DNA of 64,000 bases from assembly GCF_002217285.1 (NCBI RefSeq), contig NZ_MUGW01000036.1:21173-85172 (forward strand), given 5' to 3'. The notes under the pieces were generated by a model, which made no database searches, had not been told where the DNA came from, and worked only from the letters and a program-made list of their open reading frames with translations. Source of the DNA: Flavobacterium hercynium. GTDB taxonomy: Bacteria; Bacteroidota; Bacteroidia; Flavobacteriales; Flavobacteriaceae. Every line of letters starts with the position of its first letter. Position 1 is the first letter of the stretch. A program made the position numbers and the translations under genes. Below, piece after piece: positions 33,117 through 42,186 of this stretch.

Positions 33117-33124
33117 TACATTTG
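33117..33124 (+). promoter_or_regulatory. -7 box of the DUF5694 gene
   Basis: TACATTTG lies 24 bases before the ATG at 33149. Confidence 0.55.
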
Positions 33125-33148
33125 TTATGAATTTAAAAACAAACCATC

Positions 33149-33949
33149 ATGCAAAAAATCATTTTATTACTAGTGTTAACTACCTTAAATCTTACTTTTT
33201 CCCAAACAAAAAAGAAACAAATTTTATTAATCGGAACATTTCACTTTCAAAATCCGGGGCTTGATGTTGCGCAAATAAACGCGTTTAATGTTATGTCTGA
33301 TAAAAGCCAAAAAGAACTGGAAAACATTGCCAATAAAATTAAAAAGTTTGGACCTGATAAAATTTTTGTTGAATGGAACTATCAAAAACAAGACAAATTG
33401 GATCAATTCTACAGTAAAAACACAGATAGTTTACTTCAGAAAAAGGTGGATGAAATAACGCAATTAGCCTTAAGAGCTGCCAAAAAATTAGGTCATACAA
33501 AATTGTTTGCAATTGATTATAAAAATACTGTTTTTCCTTATGACAGTTTGGTAAAAGGAATGACAGCAGCCGGTCAGCTTGATTTAATCACGAAGGATGA
33601 GGAAGACATGAAACAATTTGAAGCAAATCAAAATAAAAAAATTGCCAAATTTTCTCTAACTGAATTAATTTTAGATTTTAACACAAAAGTATCTAATGAA
33701 CAGAATATTGGCTGGTATATTGAAACAGCGCTTAAGGGAGGAAAAACAGACAATTTTGTGGGTGCTTTTTTAGTTTCCGAATGGTATAAAAGAAATCTTT
33801 ATATGTATGCTTTAATTAAAAAACTGACTGAAAGTAAAGATGATAAAGTAATGGTTTTATTAGGTGCCGGTCATGCTGCGATGCTTAGAGAATTTATAGC
33901 ACATGATCCTACGTTTGAAATTGTAGAATTAGCGACGGTTTTAAAATAA
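33149..33949 (+). CDS. DUF5694 exported protein (TraB/erythromycin-esterase-like)
   Basis: A 266-residue protein with a signal peptide ending in LTFSQ (about residue 19). The core begins QILLIGTFHFQNPGLD and contains KIFVEWNYQKQDKL, KLFAIDYKN and the C-terminal VMVLLGAGHAAMLREF. The GTFHF and GAGH pair, both with histidines, recalls the TraB/ChaN/EreA superfamily of metal-dependent hydrolases. DUF5694 members are uncharacterised. It would act in the periplasm. It is monocistronic and convergent with sucC, with a palindromic ACGAATT repeat in between. Confidence 0.75.
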   Translation: MQKIILLLVLTTLNLTFSQTKKKQILLIGTFHFQNPGLDVAQINAFNVMSDKSQKELENIANKIKKFGPDKIFVEWNYQKQDKLDQFYSKNTDSLLQKKVDEITQLALRAAKKLGHTKLFAIDYKNTVFPYDSLVKGMTAAGQLDLITKDEEDMKQFEANQNKKIAKFSLTELILDFNTKVSNEQNIGWYIETALKGGKTDNFVGAFLVSEWYKRNLYMYALIKKLTESKDDKVMVLLGAGHAAMLREFIAHDPTFEIVELATVLK

Positions 33950-33971
33950 TTTTTTAATCGAAAAGTTTCTT

Positions 33972-34030
33972 TAGCCACGAATTCACGAATTATTTTTTAT
34001 CTCAAAGATTATCAAATTAATTCGTGGCTA
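33972..34030. repeat. Inverted repeat of the TAGCCACGAATT family
   Basis: TAGCCACGAATT (33972-33983) and AATTCGTGGCTA (34019-34030) pair perfectly over 12 bases with a 35-base loop that itself starts with another CACGAATT. It lies between convergent genes. A related element with TCAACACGAATTTCAC arms is at 61277-61431. Confidence 0.75.
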
Positions 34031-34068
34031 TTTTTAAAGACAAAGCATTACAGTTAAAATAATTCACA

Positions 34069-34100
34069 AAAAAAACCTTCCGAATGATCGGAAGGTTTTT
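34069..34100 (-). terminator. Terminator of sucC
   Basis: AAAAACCTTCCGA (34071-34083) and TCGGAAGGTTTTT (34088-34100) form a perfect stem with a 4-base loop, and give T residues on the minus strand. Confidence 0.92.
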
Positions 34101-34124
34101 CTATATAATTGATTTCTTATTTAA

Positions 34125-35318
34125 TTAAGAAAGAGCAGCTTTAACTTGATCAGCAGCTTCTTGAAATTGAACTGCAGATAAGATTGGCATACCTGAATTG
34201 TCAATTAATTCTTTTGCAATTTCAGCATTTGTTCCTTGCAAACGAACGATAATTGGCACATTGATAGCGTCACCCATATTTTTGTAAGCATCAACAACTC
34301 CTTGCGCCACACGGTCACAACGAACGATTCCACCAAAAATATTAATTAAAATAGCTTTTACGTTAGGATCTTTTAAGATAATACGGAAAGCAGTTTCAAC
34401 ACGTTTAGCATCAGCAGTTCCACCAACGTCTAAGAAGTTAGCAGGCTCAAAACCAGCGTATTTAATTAAATCCATAGTTGCCATAGCAAGTCCGGCACCA
34501 TTTACCATACATCCAACTGTACCGTCAAGATCTACGTAATTTAAACCTACTTCTTTAGCTTCAACTTCGATTGGATTCTCTTCACGTACATCACGCATTT
34601 CAGCATACTTTGGTTGTCTGTATAAAGCATTATCATCGATATTTACTTTAGCATCAACAGCCATAATTTTATTGTCTGAAGTTTTCAAAACCGGGTTGAT
34701 TTCAAACATAGAAGCATCAGAACCAATGTAAGCATTGTATAATGAATCGATGAATTTAACCATTTCTTTGAAAGCATTTCCAGAAAGACCTAAGTTAAAA
34801 GCAATTCTTCTTGCCTGAAAACCTTGTAATCCAACAGTAGGATCAACTTCTTCAGTAAAAATTAAATGAGGAGTGTGCTCAGCAACTTCTTCGATATCCA
34901 TTCCACCTTCAGTAGAATACATAATCATGTTACGACCTGTTGCTCTATTCAATAAAACAGAAACATAAAATTCAGAAGTTTCACTTTCACCAGGATAGTA
35001 AACATCTTCAGCTACTAAAACTTTGTTTACTTTTTTACCCTCAGCAGAAGTTTGAGGTGTAATCAATTGCATTCCGATAATTTGTCCTGCAATTTCTTCA
35101 ACTTGTTGTAAATTTTTAGCAAGTTTAACTCCACCACCTTTTCCACGACCACCTGCGTGAATTTGTGCTTTTATTACGTGCCATCCTGTACCAGTCTCGG
35201 CAGTTAATTGTTTTGCAGCAGCAACAGCTTCAACTGCATTGTTAGCCACAATTCCGCGTTGAATGCGTACTCCGTAACTCGCTAGAATTTCTTTTCCTTG
35301 ATATTCGTGTATGTTCAT
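34125..35318 (-). CDS. sucC: Succinyl-CoA ligase (ADP/GDP-forming) beta subunit
   Basis: A 397-residue SucC, ATP-grasp type. Typical parts are MNIHEYQGKEILASYGV at the start, KAQIHAGGRGKGGGVKLAK, the DASMFEINPVLKTSD metal-binding stretch, MVNGAGLAMATMDLIK and INIFGGIVRCD-type phosphate loop. With SucD it makes ATP or GTP from succinyl-CoA in the TCA cycle; sucD is not adjacent. The start at 35318 is chosen over a longer frame from 35378 because MNIHEYQGKE is the family N-terminus and a -7 box lies at 35367-35374. The gene is divergent from gltB. Confidence 0.97.
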   Translation of the reverse strand: MNIHEYQGKEILASYGVRIQRGIVANNAVEAVAAAKQLTAETGTGWHVIKAQIHAGGRGKGGGVKLAKNLQQVEEIAGQIIGMQLITPQTSAEGKKVNKVLVAEDVYYPGESETSEFYVSVLLNRATGRNMIMYSTEGGMDIEEVAEHTPHLIFTEEVDPTVGLQGFQARRIAFNLGLSGNAFKEMVKFIDSLYNAYIGSDASMFEINPVLKTSDNKIMAVDAKVNIDDNALYRQPKYAEMRDVREENPIEVEAKEVGLNYVDLDGTVGCMVNGAGLAMATMDLIKYAGFEPANFLDVGGTADAKRVETAFRIILKDPNVKAILINIFGGIVRCDRVAQGVVDAYKNMGDAINVPIIVRLQGTNAEIAKELIDNSGMPILSAVQFQEAADQVKAALS

Positions 35319-35366
35319 AATATAGAATTTGTCTGGTTCTGAATTTGTTTCAGAATAAAAGTGGGA

Positions 35367-35374
35367 CAAAAATA
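35367..35374 (-). promoter_or_regulatory. -7 box of sucC
   Basis: CAAAAATA reads TATTTTTG on the minus strand, 48 bases before the start at 35318. It excludes the longer reading frame as the coding start. Confidence 0.6.
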
Positions 35375-35593
35375 GCAAAATTCAACTGAAAAGTAAAATC
35401 TTTTTCAATTAAAAAAATCAGTATAACTTCAGTACAATCCAGATTAAAACTTTATTCTTTTTCAAAGAAAAGTAATCGTTAGGTTATTGTGTGTAAATTG
35501 TTAACTAAAAACAGTGATTCTGTTTGAAATTTAACAAAAACACTAGTGTTATCAATAGCTAAGCACCGAGTTTTCCTAATATTATTTAGAACA

Positions 35594-35619
35594 TATTGTG
35601 ATTTTATCATTTCACAATA
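35594..35619. promoter_or_regulatory. Perfect dyad TATTGTGA-N10-TCACAATA upstream of gltB
   Basis: TATTGTGA (35594-35601) and TCACAATA (35612-35619) are perfect inverted copies. The TGTGA half-sites recall Crp/Fnr-family sites, but the 10-base spacer is longer than the classical 6. It lies in the sucC-gltB divergent region, about 100 bases before the gltB -7 box, so it may control one or both genes. Confidence 0.45.
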
Positions 35620-35720
35620 CCTTCTATAAAATTATTATCATTTAAGAATCATTTTTCTAGTATTACAATAAAAATGAAAGCCAAAATAGAATTTCACTAC
35701 ATTATATTCAACGAAATAGC

Positions 35721-35728
35721 TATTTTTG
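35721..35728 (+). promoter_or_regulatory. -7 box of gltB
   Basis: TATTTTTG lies 17 bases before ATG 35746 and inside an in-frame upstream extension, which supports the shorter gltB start. Confidence 0.5.
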
Positions 35729-35745
35729 AAGAAAAAATATCAAGA

Positions 35746-38700
35746 ATGAAAGTTAAAGAACAAGGGCTTTATTTGCCTGAATTTGAACACGACAATTGTG
35801 GTGCAGGATTTATTTGTAATTTGAATGGTATTAAATCTAACGATATTATTCACAAAGCATTGGACATCTTAATAAAATTGGAACATCGTGGTGCAGTGAG
35901 TTCTGATGGAAGAACTGGTGACGGAGCTGGAATTTTATTCGACATTCCACACGCTTTTTTTAAAAAAGTGTGTGATTTTGAAATCCCTGAAACACGCGAG
36001 TATGCAGTAGGAATGGTTTTTTTACCAAAAAGCAAAAACCAGGTTTCTTTTTGTATTAACGCATTCGAAGCAACTATTAAGGATCAGAACTTAAAAATCC
36101 TTGGTTGGAGAGATGTGCCTGTTGAAGTTGAAAATTTAGGGCAGATTGCCGCAGAAAAAGAACCAACAGTTAAACAAGTTTTTGTTAGCAAAAACGGTCA
36201 GGATTTAACTGAACAAGAATTTAATGCAAAACTTTTTGCAGCTAGAAAAATTGCTGAACATGCTGTCAGAGGATCAAAAACTTCTGAAAGCCACATGTTT
36301 TATTTCTCTAGTTTATCGACAACTACTATAATATATAAAGGTCTATTGATGCCGGAAGACATCAGCCGATATTATATTGACTTAAAAGATCCCGAAGTAG
36401 TAACACGTCTGGCGTTAGTTCACCAGCGTTTCTCTACCAATACTTTTCCTTCATGGGAATTAGCTCAGCCATTTAGATACATGTGTCATAATGGTGAAAT
36501 CAATACGCTTCGTGGAAACGTAAGCCGTATGCGTGCCCGTGAAGAATTAATGGAAAGCAAAATTTTTGGTGACGACATCAAAAAATTATTCCCTATCATC
36601 TTAGAAGGAAAATCAGATTCTGCTTCTATGGATATGGTAATTGAGCTTTTATTAATGACCGGACGTTCTTTGCCGGAAGCGATGATGATGGTGGTTCCTG
36701 AAGCTTGGGAAAAACACCAAAACATGTCTCCTGAAAAAAGAGCTTTCTACGAATTTAACTCTTGCATCATGGAGCCTTGGGATGGTCCGGCTTCTATTCC
36801 GTTTACAGACGGAAACGTAATTGGTGCATTGTTAGACAGAAACGGTTTACGTCCTTCTCGTTATACTTTAACAAAAAGTGGTTTTGTAATCATGTCATCA
36901 GAAATTGGTGTACTTGATGTAGAACCGGAAGATGTAGTACAACACGGTCGTTTAGAGCCTGGAAAAATGTTCCTGGTTGACATGAACGAAGGACGTATTA
37001 TTGAAGACGACGAAATTAAAACGTCTATTGTGACAAAACGTCCGTATCAGGAATGGGTGGATGCTAATTTGTTGCCGTTGGCTAAAATTCCATACACGAA
37101 TAACCCTACTCCTGTTGAAAAATTAGATTTTCAAACAAGACAGCGTTTATTTGGTTATACTATTGAGGATTTAAAAACAATCATTAATCCAATGGGAGCT
37201 CAGGGTGCAGAAGCCATTAGTTCTATGGGTAACGATACGCCTTTGGCCGTTTTATCAGATCAGCCTCAATTATTATACAACTATTTTAAACAATTATTTG
37301 CTCAGGTTACCAATCCGCCTTTGGATGGTATTCGTGAAGAAATCATTACAGATATTAGTTTAGCAATTGGAGGTGATTTCAATATTTTCGAAATTGAATC
37401 TAAACAATGTAAAAAACTAAAAATCCAGAATCCGGTTATCTCTAATGAAGATTTGGATAAAGTAAGAAACATAGATCATGCAGATTTTAAATCGGCTACT
37501 ATTTCTACTTTGTACAAAATAGAAAAAGGAGTTAATGGTTTAGAGCGCGCGTTGGAAAAATGTGTTCAGGCTACTTTCAAAGCCGTTTCTGAAGGATGCA
37601 ATATCATTATTTTATCAGACAGAGGTGTAAGCGAACAAATGGCTCCAATTCCTATGTTATTGGCTTGTTCTTATATTCACCACTCTTTAAACATTTTACA
37701 GGTTCGTTCTAAATTCGGAATCATTATCGAATCTGCTGAACCTCGTGAACCTCATCATTTTGCTTTACTATTCGGATACGGTGCAAGTGCTATCAATCCA
37801 TACATGGTAAACGAAATTATTCACGATCAGGTAAACCAAGGATTTATTACTGGTGTAAAAGCTGATTATGCGATCGTAAATTACAACAAAGCCATTGCAA
37901 AAGGAATTCTTAAAATCATGAACAAAATTGGTATCTCTACATTACACTCGTACAGAGCTGCTCAGATTTTCGAGATTTTAGGTTTAAATAAAACATTTAC
38001 TTCTAAATATTTCCCATATACACCATCCAGAATTGAAGGAATTGGTTTAATGGAAGTAGAAAAAGAAGTTAAAAAGAGATTCCAAAAAGCGTTTCCAAAT
38101 TCAAAAATCGCCAACTTATTGCCTTTAGAAATTGGAGGTATTTACAGATGGAGAAGATCTGGAGAAAAGCACATGTTTAACCCAACTACAATTGCTAAAT
38201 TACAGCAAGCAGTTCGTTTAAACAGTCCGGAAAGCTATAAAGAATACTCGAATATGGTCAATGAGCAAAGCTCAAACCTAATGACAATTAGAGGTTTATT
38301 TGAATTTAACAACTTGGATCCAATTTCTATTGATGAAGTAGAACCATGGACAGAAATTGTAAAAAAATTCAAAACCGGTGCTATGTCTTATGGTTCTATC
38401 AGTAGAGAAGCCCACGAGAATTTAGCTATTGCCATGAACAGAATTGGCGGAAAAAGTAATTCAGGAGAAGGTGGAGAAGATCCTAAACGTTTCCAGAAAG
38501 AAATTAACGGAGATTCAAGAAACAGTGCGATCAAACAAGTAGCGTCAGGACGTTTTGGTGTTTCGATCAACTATTTGACGAATGCCAAAGAAATTCAGAT
38601 CAAAATGGCTCAGGGTGCAAAACCGGGAGAAGGTGGTCAGTTACCAGGTGAAAAAGTAGTACCGTGGATTGCTGAAACAAGAAACTCTACACCTTATGTA

Positions 38701-40260
38701 GGTTTAATTTCGCCTCCGCCACACCACGATATTTATTCTATCGAAGATTTATCGCAATTGATTTTTGACTTAAAAAATGCCAATCGTGAAGCGCGTGTAA
38801 ACGTAAAATTAGTTTCAGAAGTGGGTGTTGGAACGATCGCTGCCGGTGTTGCTAAAGCAAAAGCTGACGTAATCTTAATTTCCGGTTATGATGGAGGAAC
38901 AGGTGCTGCACCATTAACCTCTTTACAACACACAGGTATTCCGTGGGAACTAGGTTTAGCCGAAGCACAGCAAACACTAATCCTAAACGATTTAAGAAGC
39001 CGCGTAGTGCTGGAATGTGACGGACAGTTAAAAACAGGTCGTGACGTAGCTATCGCTGCTTTATTAGGAGCTGAAGAATTTGGTTTTGCTACTGCTCCGC
39101 TTGTAGCATCAGGATGTATCATGATGAGAGCTTGTCACTTAAACACATGTCCGGTTGGTATTGCAACTCAGGATCCTGAATTGAGAAAAAATTTCAAAGG
39201 AACTCCGGAGCACGTTATCAACTTCATGTATTTTATTGCGGAAGAGTTAAGAGAAATCATGGCGCAGTTAGGTTTCAGAACATTAAAAGAAATGGTTGGT
39301 CAGTCACAAAAATTAAATGTGAACAAAGCAATCAAACATTATAAAGCAAATGGTTTAGACTTGTCTTCTATTCTATACAAACCGGAAAAAGCTAAAACAG
39401 AGCCAATTCACAATACAACAGAACAAGATCACGCTCTTGAGAATGTATTGGATTTTGATATCATTAAAGAAGCAATTCCATCTATTTACAGAAAAGAAAA
39501 AACAAGAGTTACCTTTAAAATTAAAAATACAGACCGTTCTGTAGGTGCTATTTTGAGTAATGAAATCTCAAAAATATATGGCGCACAAGGTTTACCCGAA
39601 GACACTATTTTAGTTGATTTTGAAGGTTCTGCCGGACAAAGTTTTGGTGCATTTGCAACAAACGGATTGTCGTTTAAAATTCACGGAAACTGTAATGATT
39701 ATTTAGGAAAAGGGTTATCTGGAGGAAAACTAATTGTAAAAGTCCCTCCTACTGCCACTTTCAAACCTGAAGAAAACATCATTATTGGAAACGTTGCTCT
39801 TTACGGAGCTATTACCGGAGAGGCATACATTAATGGTATTGCCGGCGAGCGTTTTTGTGTGAGAAATTCTGGTGCAACTGCAGTTGTAGAAGGAATTGGA
39901 GATCACGGATGCGAGTACATGACAGGAGGAACTGTTGTAGTTTTAGGAAAAACAGGAAGAAACTTCGCAGCTGGTATGAGCGGTGGTGTTGCTTATGTGT
40001 ATGATCCTGCTCAGAAATTTGATTCGAAATCATGCAACATGGAAATGGTTGCTTTTGATCCGATCGAAGAAGAAGATGTAACAAAACTAAGACGATTGAT
40101 CAAAAATCACTCCCTGTACACGAACAGCCCGATAGCAAAAAGAATTTTAGCAGACTGGGAAAATGAGCAAAATCATTTCGTAAAAGTAATGCCAACTGAT
40201 TACAAAAAAGCATTACAACGAATTGCAGAAGAGAAAAAAATAGAAGAATTAATAGCTTAA
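35746..40260 (+). CDS. gltB: Glutamate synthase large subunit
   Basis: A ~1504-residue glutamate synthase alpha subunit. The N-terminal glutaminase domain starts at the Cys of EHDNCGAGF (Cys18 after a short propeptide). The central FMN domain and the 3Fe-4S cluster are marked by LVASGCIMMRACHLNTCPVG, and the C-terminal beta-helix by GNVALYGAITGEAYINGIAGE. It uses 2-oxoglutarate and glutamine to make two glutamates and works with GltD. ATG 35746 (MKVKEQGLYLPEF) is preferred over an upstream ATG at 35674 because of the -7 box at 35721. The gene leads gltD after a hairpin-containing gap. Confidence 0.97.
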   Translation: MKVKEQGLYLPEFEHDNCGAGFICNLNGIKSNDIIHKALDILIKLEHRGAVSSDGRTGDGAGILFDIPHAFFKKVCDFEIPETREYAVGMVFLPKSKNQVSFCINAFEATIKDQNLKILGWRDVPVEVENLGQIAAEKEPTVKQVFVSKNGQDLTEQEFNAKLFAARKIAEHAVRGSKTSESHMFYFSSLSTTTIIYKGLLMPEDISRYYIDLKDPEVVTRLALVHQRFSTNTFPSWELAQPFRYMCHNGEINTLRGNVSRMRAREELMESKIFGDDIKKLFPIILEGKSDSASMDMVIELLLMTGRSLPEAMMMVVPEAWEKHQNMSPEKRAFYEFNSCIMEPWDGPASIPFTDGNVIGALLDRNGLRPSRYTLTKSGFVIMSSEIGVLDVEPEDVVQHGRLEPGKMFLVDMNEGRIIEDDEIKTSIVTKRPYQEWVDANLLPLAKIPYTNNPTPVEKLDFQTRQRLFGYTIEDLKTIINPMGAQGAEAISSMGNDTPLAVLSDQPQLLYNYFKQLFAQVTNPPLDGIREEIITDISLAIGGDFNIFEIESKQCKKLKIQNPVISNEDLDKVRNIDHADFKSATISTLYKIEKGVNGLERALEKCVQATFKAVSEGCNIIILSDRGVSEQMAPIPMLLACSYIHHSLNILQVRSKFGIIIESAEPREPHHFALLFGYGASAINPYMVNEIIHDQVNQGFITGVKADYAIVNYNKAIAKGILKIMNKIGISTLHSYRAAQIFEILGLNKTFTSKYFPYTPSRIEGIGLMEVEKEVKKRFQKAFPNSKIANLLPLEIGGIYRWRRSGEKHMFNPTTIAKLQQAVRLNSPESYKEYSNMVNEQSSNLMTIRGLFEFNNLDPISIDEVEPWTEIVKKFKTGAMSYGSISREAHENLAIAMNRIGGKSNSGEGGEDPKRFQKEINGDSRNSAIKQVASGRFGVSINYLTNAKEIQIKMAQGAKPGEGGQLPGEKVVPWIAETRNSTPYVGLISPPPHHDIYSIEDLSQLIFDLKNANREARVNVKLVSEVGVGTIAAGVAKAKADVILISGYDGGTGAAPLTSLQHTGIPWELGLAEAQQTLILNDLRSRVVLECDGQLKTGRDVAIAALLGAEEFGFATAPLVASGCIMMRACHLNTCPVGIATQDPELRKNFKGTPEHVINFMYFIAEELREIMAQLGFRTLKEMVGQSQKLNVNKAIKHYKANGLDLSSILYKPEKAKTEPIHNTTEQDHALENVLDFDIIKEAIPSIYRKEKTRVTFKIKNTDRSVGAILSNEISKIYGAQGLPEDTILVDFEGSAGQSFGAFATNGLSFKIHGNCNDYLGKGLSGGKLIVKVPPTATFKPEENIIIGNVALYGAITGEAYINGIAGERFCVRNSGATAVVEGIGDHGCEYMTGGTVVVLGKTGRNFAAGMSGGVAYVYDPAQKFDSKSCNMEMVAFDPIEEEDVTKLRRLIKNHSLYTNSPIAKRILADWENEQNHFVKVMPTDYKKALQRIAEEKKIEELIA

Positions 40261-40279
40261 TTAAAAGGTTCTGAGATAC

Positions 40280-40315
40280 AAAGGTGCAGAGGTGCTAAGT
40301 TCACCTCTCACCTTT
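40280..40315 (+). promoter_or_regulatory. Intercistronic hairpin between gltB and gltD
   Basis: AAAGGTG (40280-40286), GAGGTG (40289-40294), CACCTC (40302-40307) and CACCTTT (40309-40315) nest into one strong stem with a 7-base loop. There is no T-run, so it may protect the upstream message or adjust the GltB to GltD ratio. Confidence 0.55.
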
Positions 40316-40347
40316 TACAACTCACAACTAAATATATTAATAATGTC

Positions 40348-41802
40348 ATGGGTAAAATAGGCGGATTTAAAGAATATAATAGAGCCGACGAAAGTAATTT
40401 AGCAGTTGCAGAACGTGTTTCGAACTACAATGAATTTACAATTCCGTTAGCAGAAGATAAGAAAAAAGAACAAGGTTCGAGATGTATGGATTGTGGTATT
40501 CCTTTTTGCCACAGTGCTTGTCCGTTAGGAAATTTAATTCCTGACTTCAACGACATGGTGCATCAGGAAGAATGGCAAAGTGCTTTAGAGATTTTACAAT
40601 CGACAAACAACTTTCCTGAATTTACAGGTCGCTTATGCCCTGCTCCATGCGAAAAATCATGTGTATTAGGCATCATCAAAGAACCGGTTGCTATCGAAAA
40701 CATAGAGAAAAACATTATCGAAAGAGGTTTTTCTGAAGGATGGATCAAACCACAGACGCCAAAAACAAGAACAGGAAAAACAGTTGCTGTTATTGGTTCG
40801 GGTCCTGCAGGTTTAGCGGCAGCACAACAATTAAACAGAGCGGGTCACACCGTTACCGTTTTTGAAAGAGACAATGCTATTGGAGGTTTATTACGTTACG
40901 GAATTCCAAATTTCAAGTTAGAAAAAGGCATCATTGACAGACGTGTTGCTATTCTTGAAGCGGAAGGAATTACGTTTAAAACGAATGTAAATGTAGGTGT
41001 AAACTTTAGCGTAGCCGAATTAAATGCTTTTGATTCGATCGTGTTATGTGGTGGAGCAACAGAAAGAAGAAGCTTACCTACAAAAGGAATCGAAAGCAAA
41101 GGTGTTGTTCAGGCAATGGATTTCTTAACACAACAAACGAAAGTTTTATACGGAGAAACAATTGCAGATCAGGTAAAAGCAACTGGAAAAAATGTAATCG
41201 TTATTGGCGGTGGAGACACTGGTTCTGACTGTGTTGGAACATCAAACAGACACGGAGCAAAATCGGTTACTAATTTTGAGATTTTACCAAAACCTCCGGT
41301 GGGAAGAAGCGAGTCGACTCCTTGGCCTTTCTGGCCTTTGCAATTGAAAACCTCATCATCTCACGAAGAAGGCTGCGACAGAAACTGGTTAATCAACACT
41401 AAAGAATTTATTGCTAACGATAAAGGAGAACTTACAGGACTAAAAACAGTCGAAGTACAATGGAAAATGACACCAGGTCAACGTCCGGAATTAATCGAAA
41501 AAGAAGGTTCTGAAAAAATCTGGCCTTGTGATTTAGCTTTACTGGCTTTAGGATTTACAGGTCCTGAAAAAACTTTAAGCGAGCAATTAGGTCTTGAAGT
41601 TGATATGAGAAGCAACTATAAAGCTAAAAACTATCAGACTAATGTTCCGCATATATTTACTGCCGGTGATATGAGAAGAGGACAATCGTTAATCGTTTGG
41701 GCTATATCAGAAGGACGTGAGGCAGCAAGAGAAGTAGACTTATTCTTAATGGGTTCTACTAACTTGCCAACTAAAGGAAACGGTGATTTACCGAGTTTAT
41801 AG
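40348..41802 (+). CDS. gltD: Glutamate synthase small subunit
   Basis: A 484-residue NADPH-dependent flavoprotein. The N-terminus carries cysteine clusters for two 4Fe-4S centres (CMDCGIPFCHSACPLG and CPAPCEKSC). The FAD motif is VIGSGPAGLAAAQQL and the NADPH motif VIGGGDTGSDC. The C-terminus has FTAGDMRRGQSLIVWAISEGR. It passes electrons from NADPH to GltB. Length is normal. The gene follows gltB by 87 bases and ends at the terminator 41909-41940. Confidence 0.97.
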   Translation: MGKIGGFKEYNRADESNLAVAERVSNYNEFTIPLAEDKKKEQGSRCMDCGIPFCHSACPLGNLIPDFNDMVHQEEWQSALEILQSTNNFPEFTGRLCPAPCEKSCVLGIIKEPVAIENIEKNIIERGFSEGWIKPQTPKTRTGKTVAVIGSGPAGLAAAQQLNRAGHTVTVFERDNAIGGLLRYGIPNFKLEKGIIDRRVAILEAEGITFKTNVNVGVNFSVAELNAFDSIVLCGGATERRSLPTKGIESKGVVQAMDFLTQQTKVLYGETIADQVKATGKNVIVIGGGDTGSDCVGTSNRHGAKSVTNFEILPKPPVGRSESTPWPFWPLQLKTSSSHEEGCDRNWLINTKEFIANDKGELTGLKTVEVQWKMTPGQRPELIEKEGSEKIWPCDLALLALGFTGPEKTLSEQLGLEVDMRSNYKAKNYQTNVPHIFTAGDMRRGQSLIVWAISEGREAAREVDLFLMGSTNLPTKGNGDLPSL

Positions 41803-41812
41803 TTTTCTTTTG

Positions 41813-42075
41813 AAGGCACTAAGGTTCTGAGGGACAAAGGTTCTGAGTTTTATCTTTGGAGCTTACATCTTAAACTACTTAAAGAATTATAAATTGATAT
41901 ATTTTACTAAAAGCCCTTGGACTAATGTCTCAGGGCTTTTAAGATTTTATTTAGTTTCTACGTTTATAAGAAATATTAAGGAATAAAAGCCATTACTCAA
42001 AGTCATAAACACTTTTGAGAAAAACTTCACAATACTAGAACCTTAGCAACTCTGAACCTTTGAACCTTTGTCCCT
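41813..42075. repeat. Inverted word-repeat pair around the gltD terminator
   Basis: GGGACAAAGGTTC (41831-41843) and GAACCTTTGTCCC (42062-42074) are perfect 13-base inverted copies. Around them, the left side has repeated AAGGTTCTGAG words and the right side CTGAACCTTTGAACC words. The 218 bases between contain the gltD terminator and nothing else recognised. The style matches the elements at 4046 and 40261. Confidence 0.75.
41909..41940 (+). terminator. Terminator of gltD
   Basis: AAAAGCCCT (41909-41917) pairs with AGGGCTTTT (41932-41940). Confidence 0.75.
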
Positions 42076-42138
42076 AAAAAAGAAAAAATTGTTCAAAAAC
42101 AAACAATTTGTTACAATTTGTTATTTTTCTATAAATTA

Positions 42139-42169
42139 TTTGTAGATAGATAAAAGTGTAATAACTTTG
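42139..42169 (+). promoter_or_regulatory. Promoter of lysA
   Basis: TTTG (42139-42142) and TAACTTTG (42162-42169) are 19 bases apart, a full match to the flavobacterial consensus. It lies 17 bases before the lysA ATG. Confidence 0.8.
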
Positions 42170-42186
42170 CTCAAAATGATTTAAAA

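Noticed and set aside
35319..35378. Upstream extension of sucC
   Set aside because: It contains the -7 box at 35367-35374, and the conserved MNIHEYQGKE start is at 35318.
35674..35745. Upstream extension of gltB
   Set aside because: It contains a -7 promoter box (35721-35728), and the family N-terminus begins at 35746.
36486..39122. Antisense frames within gltB
   Set aside because: They follow the codon bias of the sense gene, and no family or promoter was recognised.
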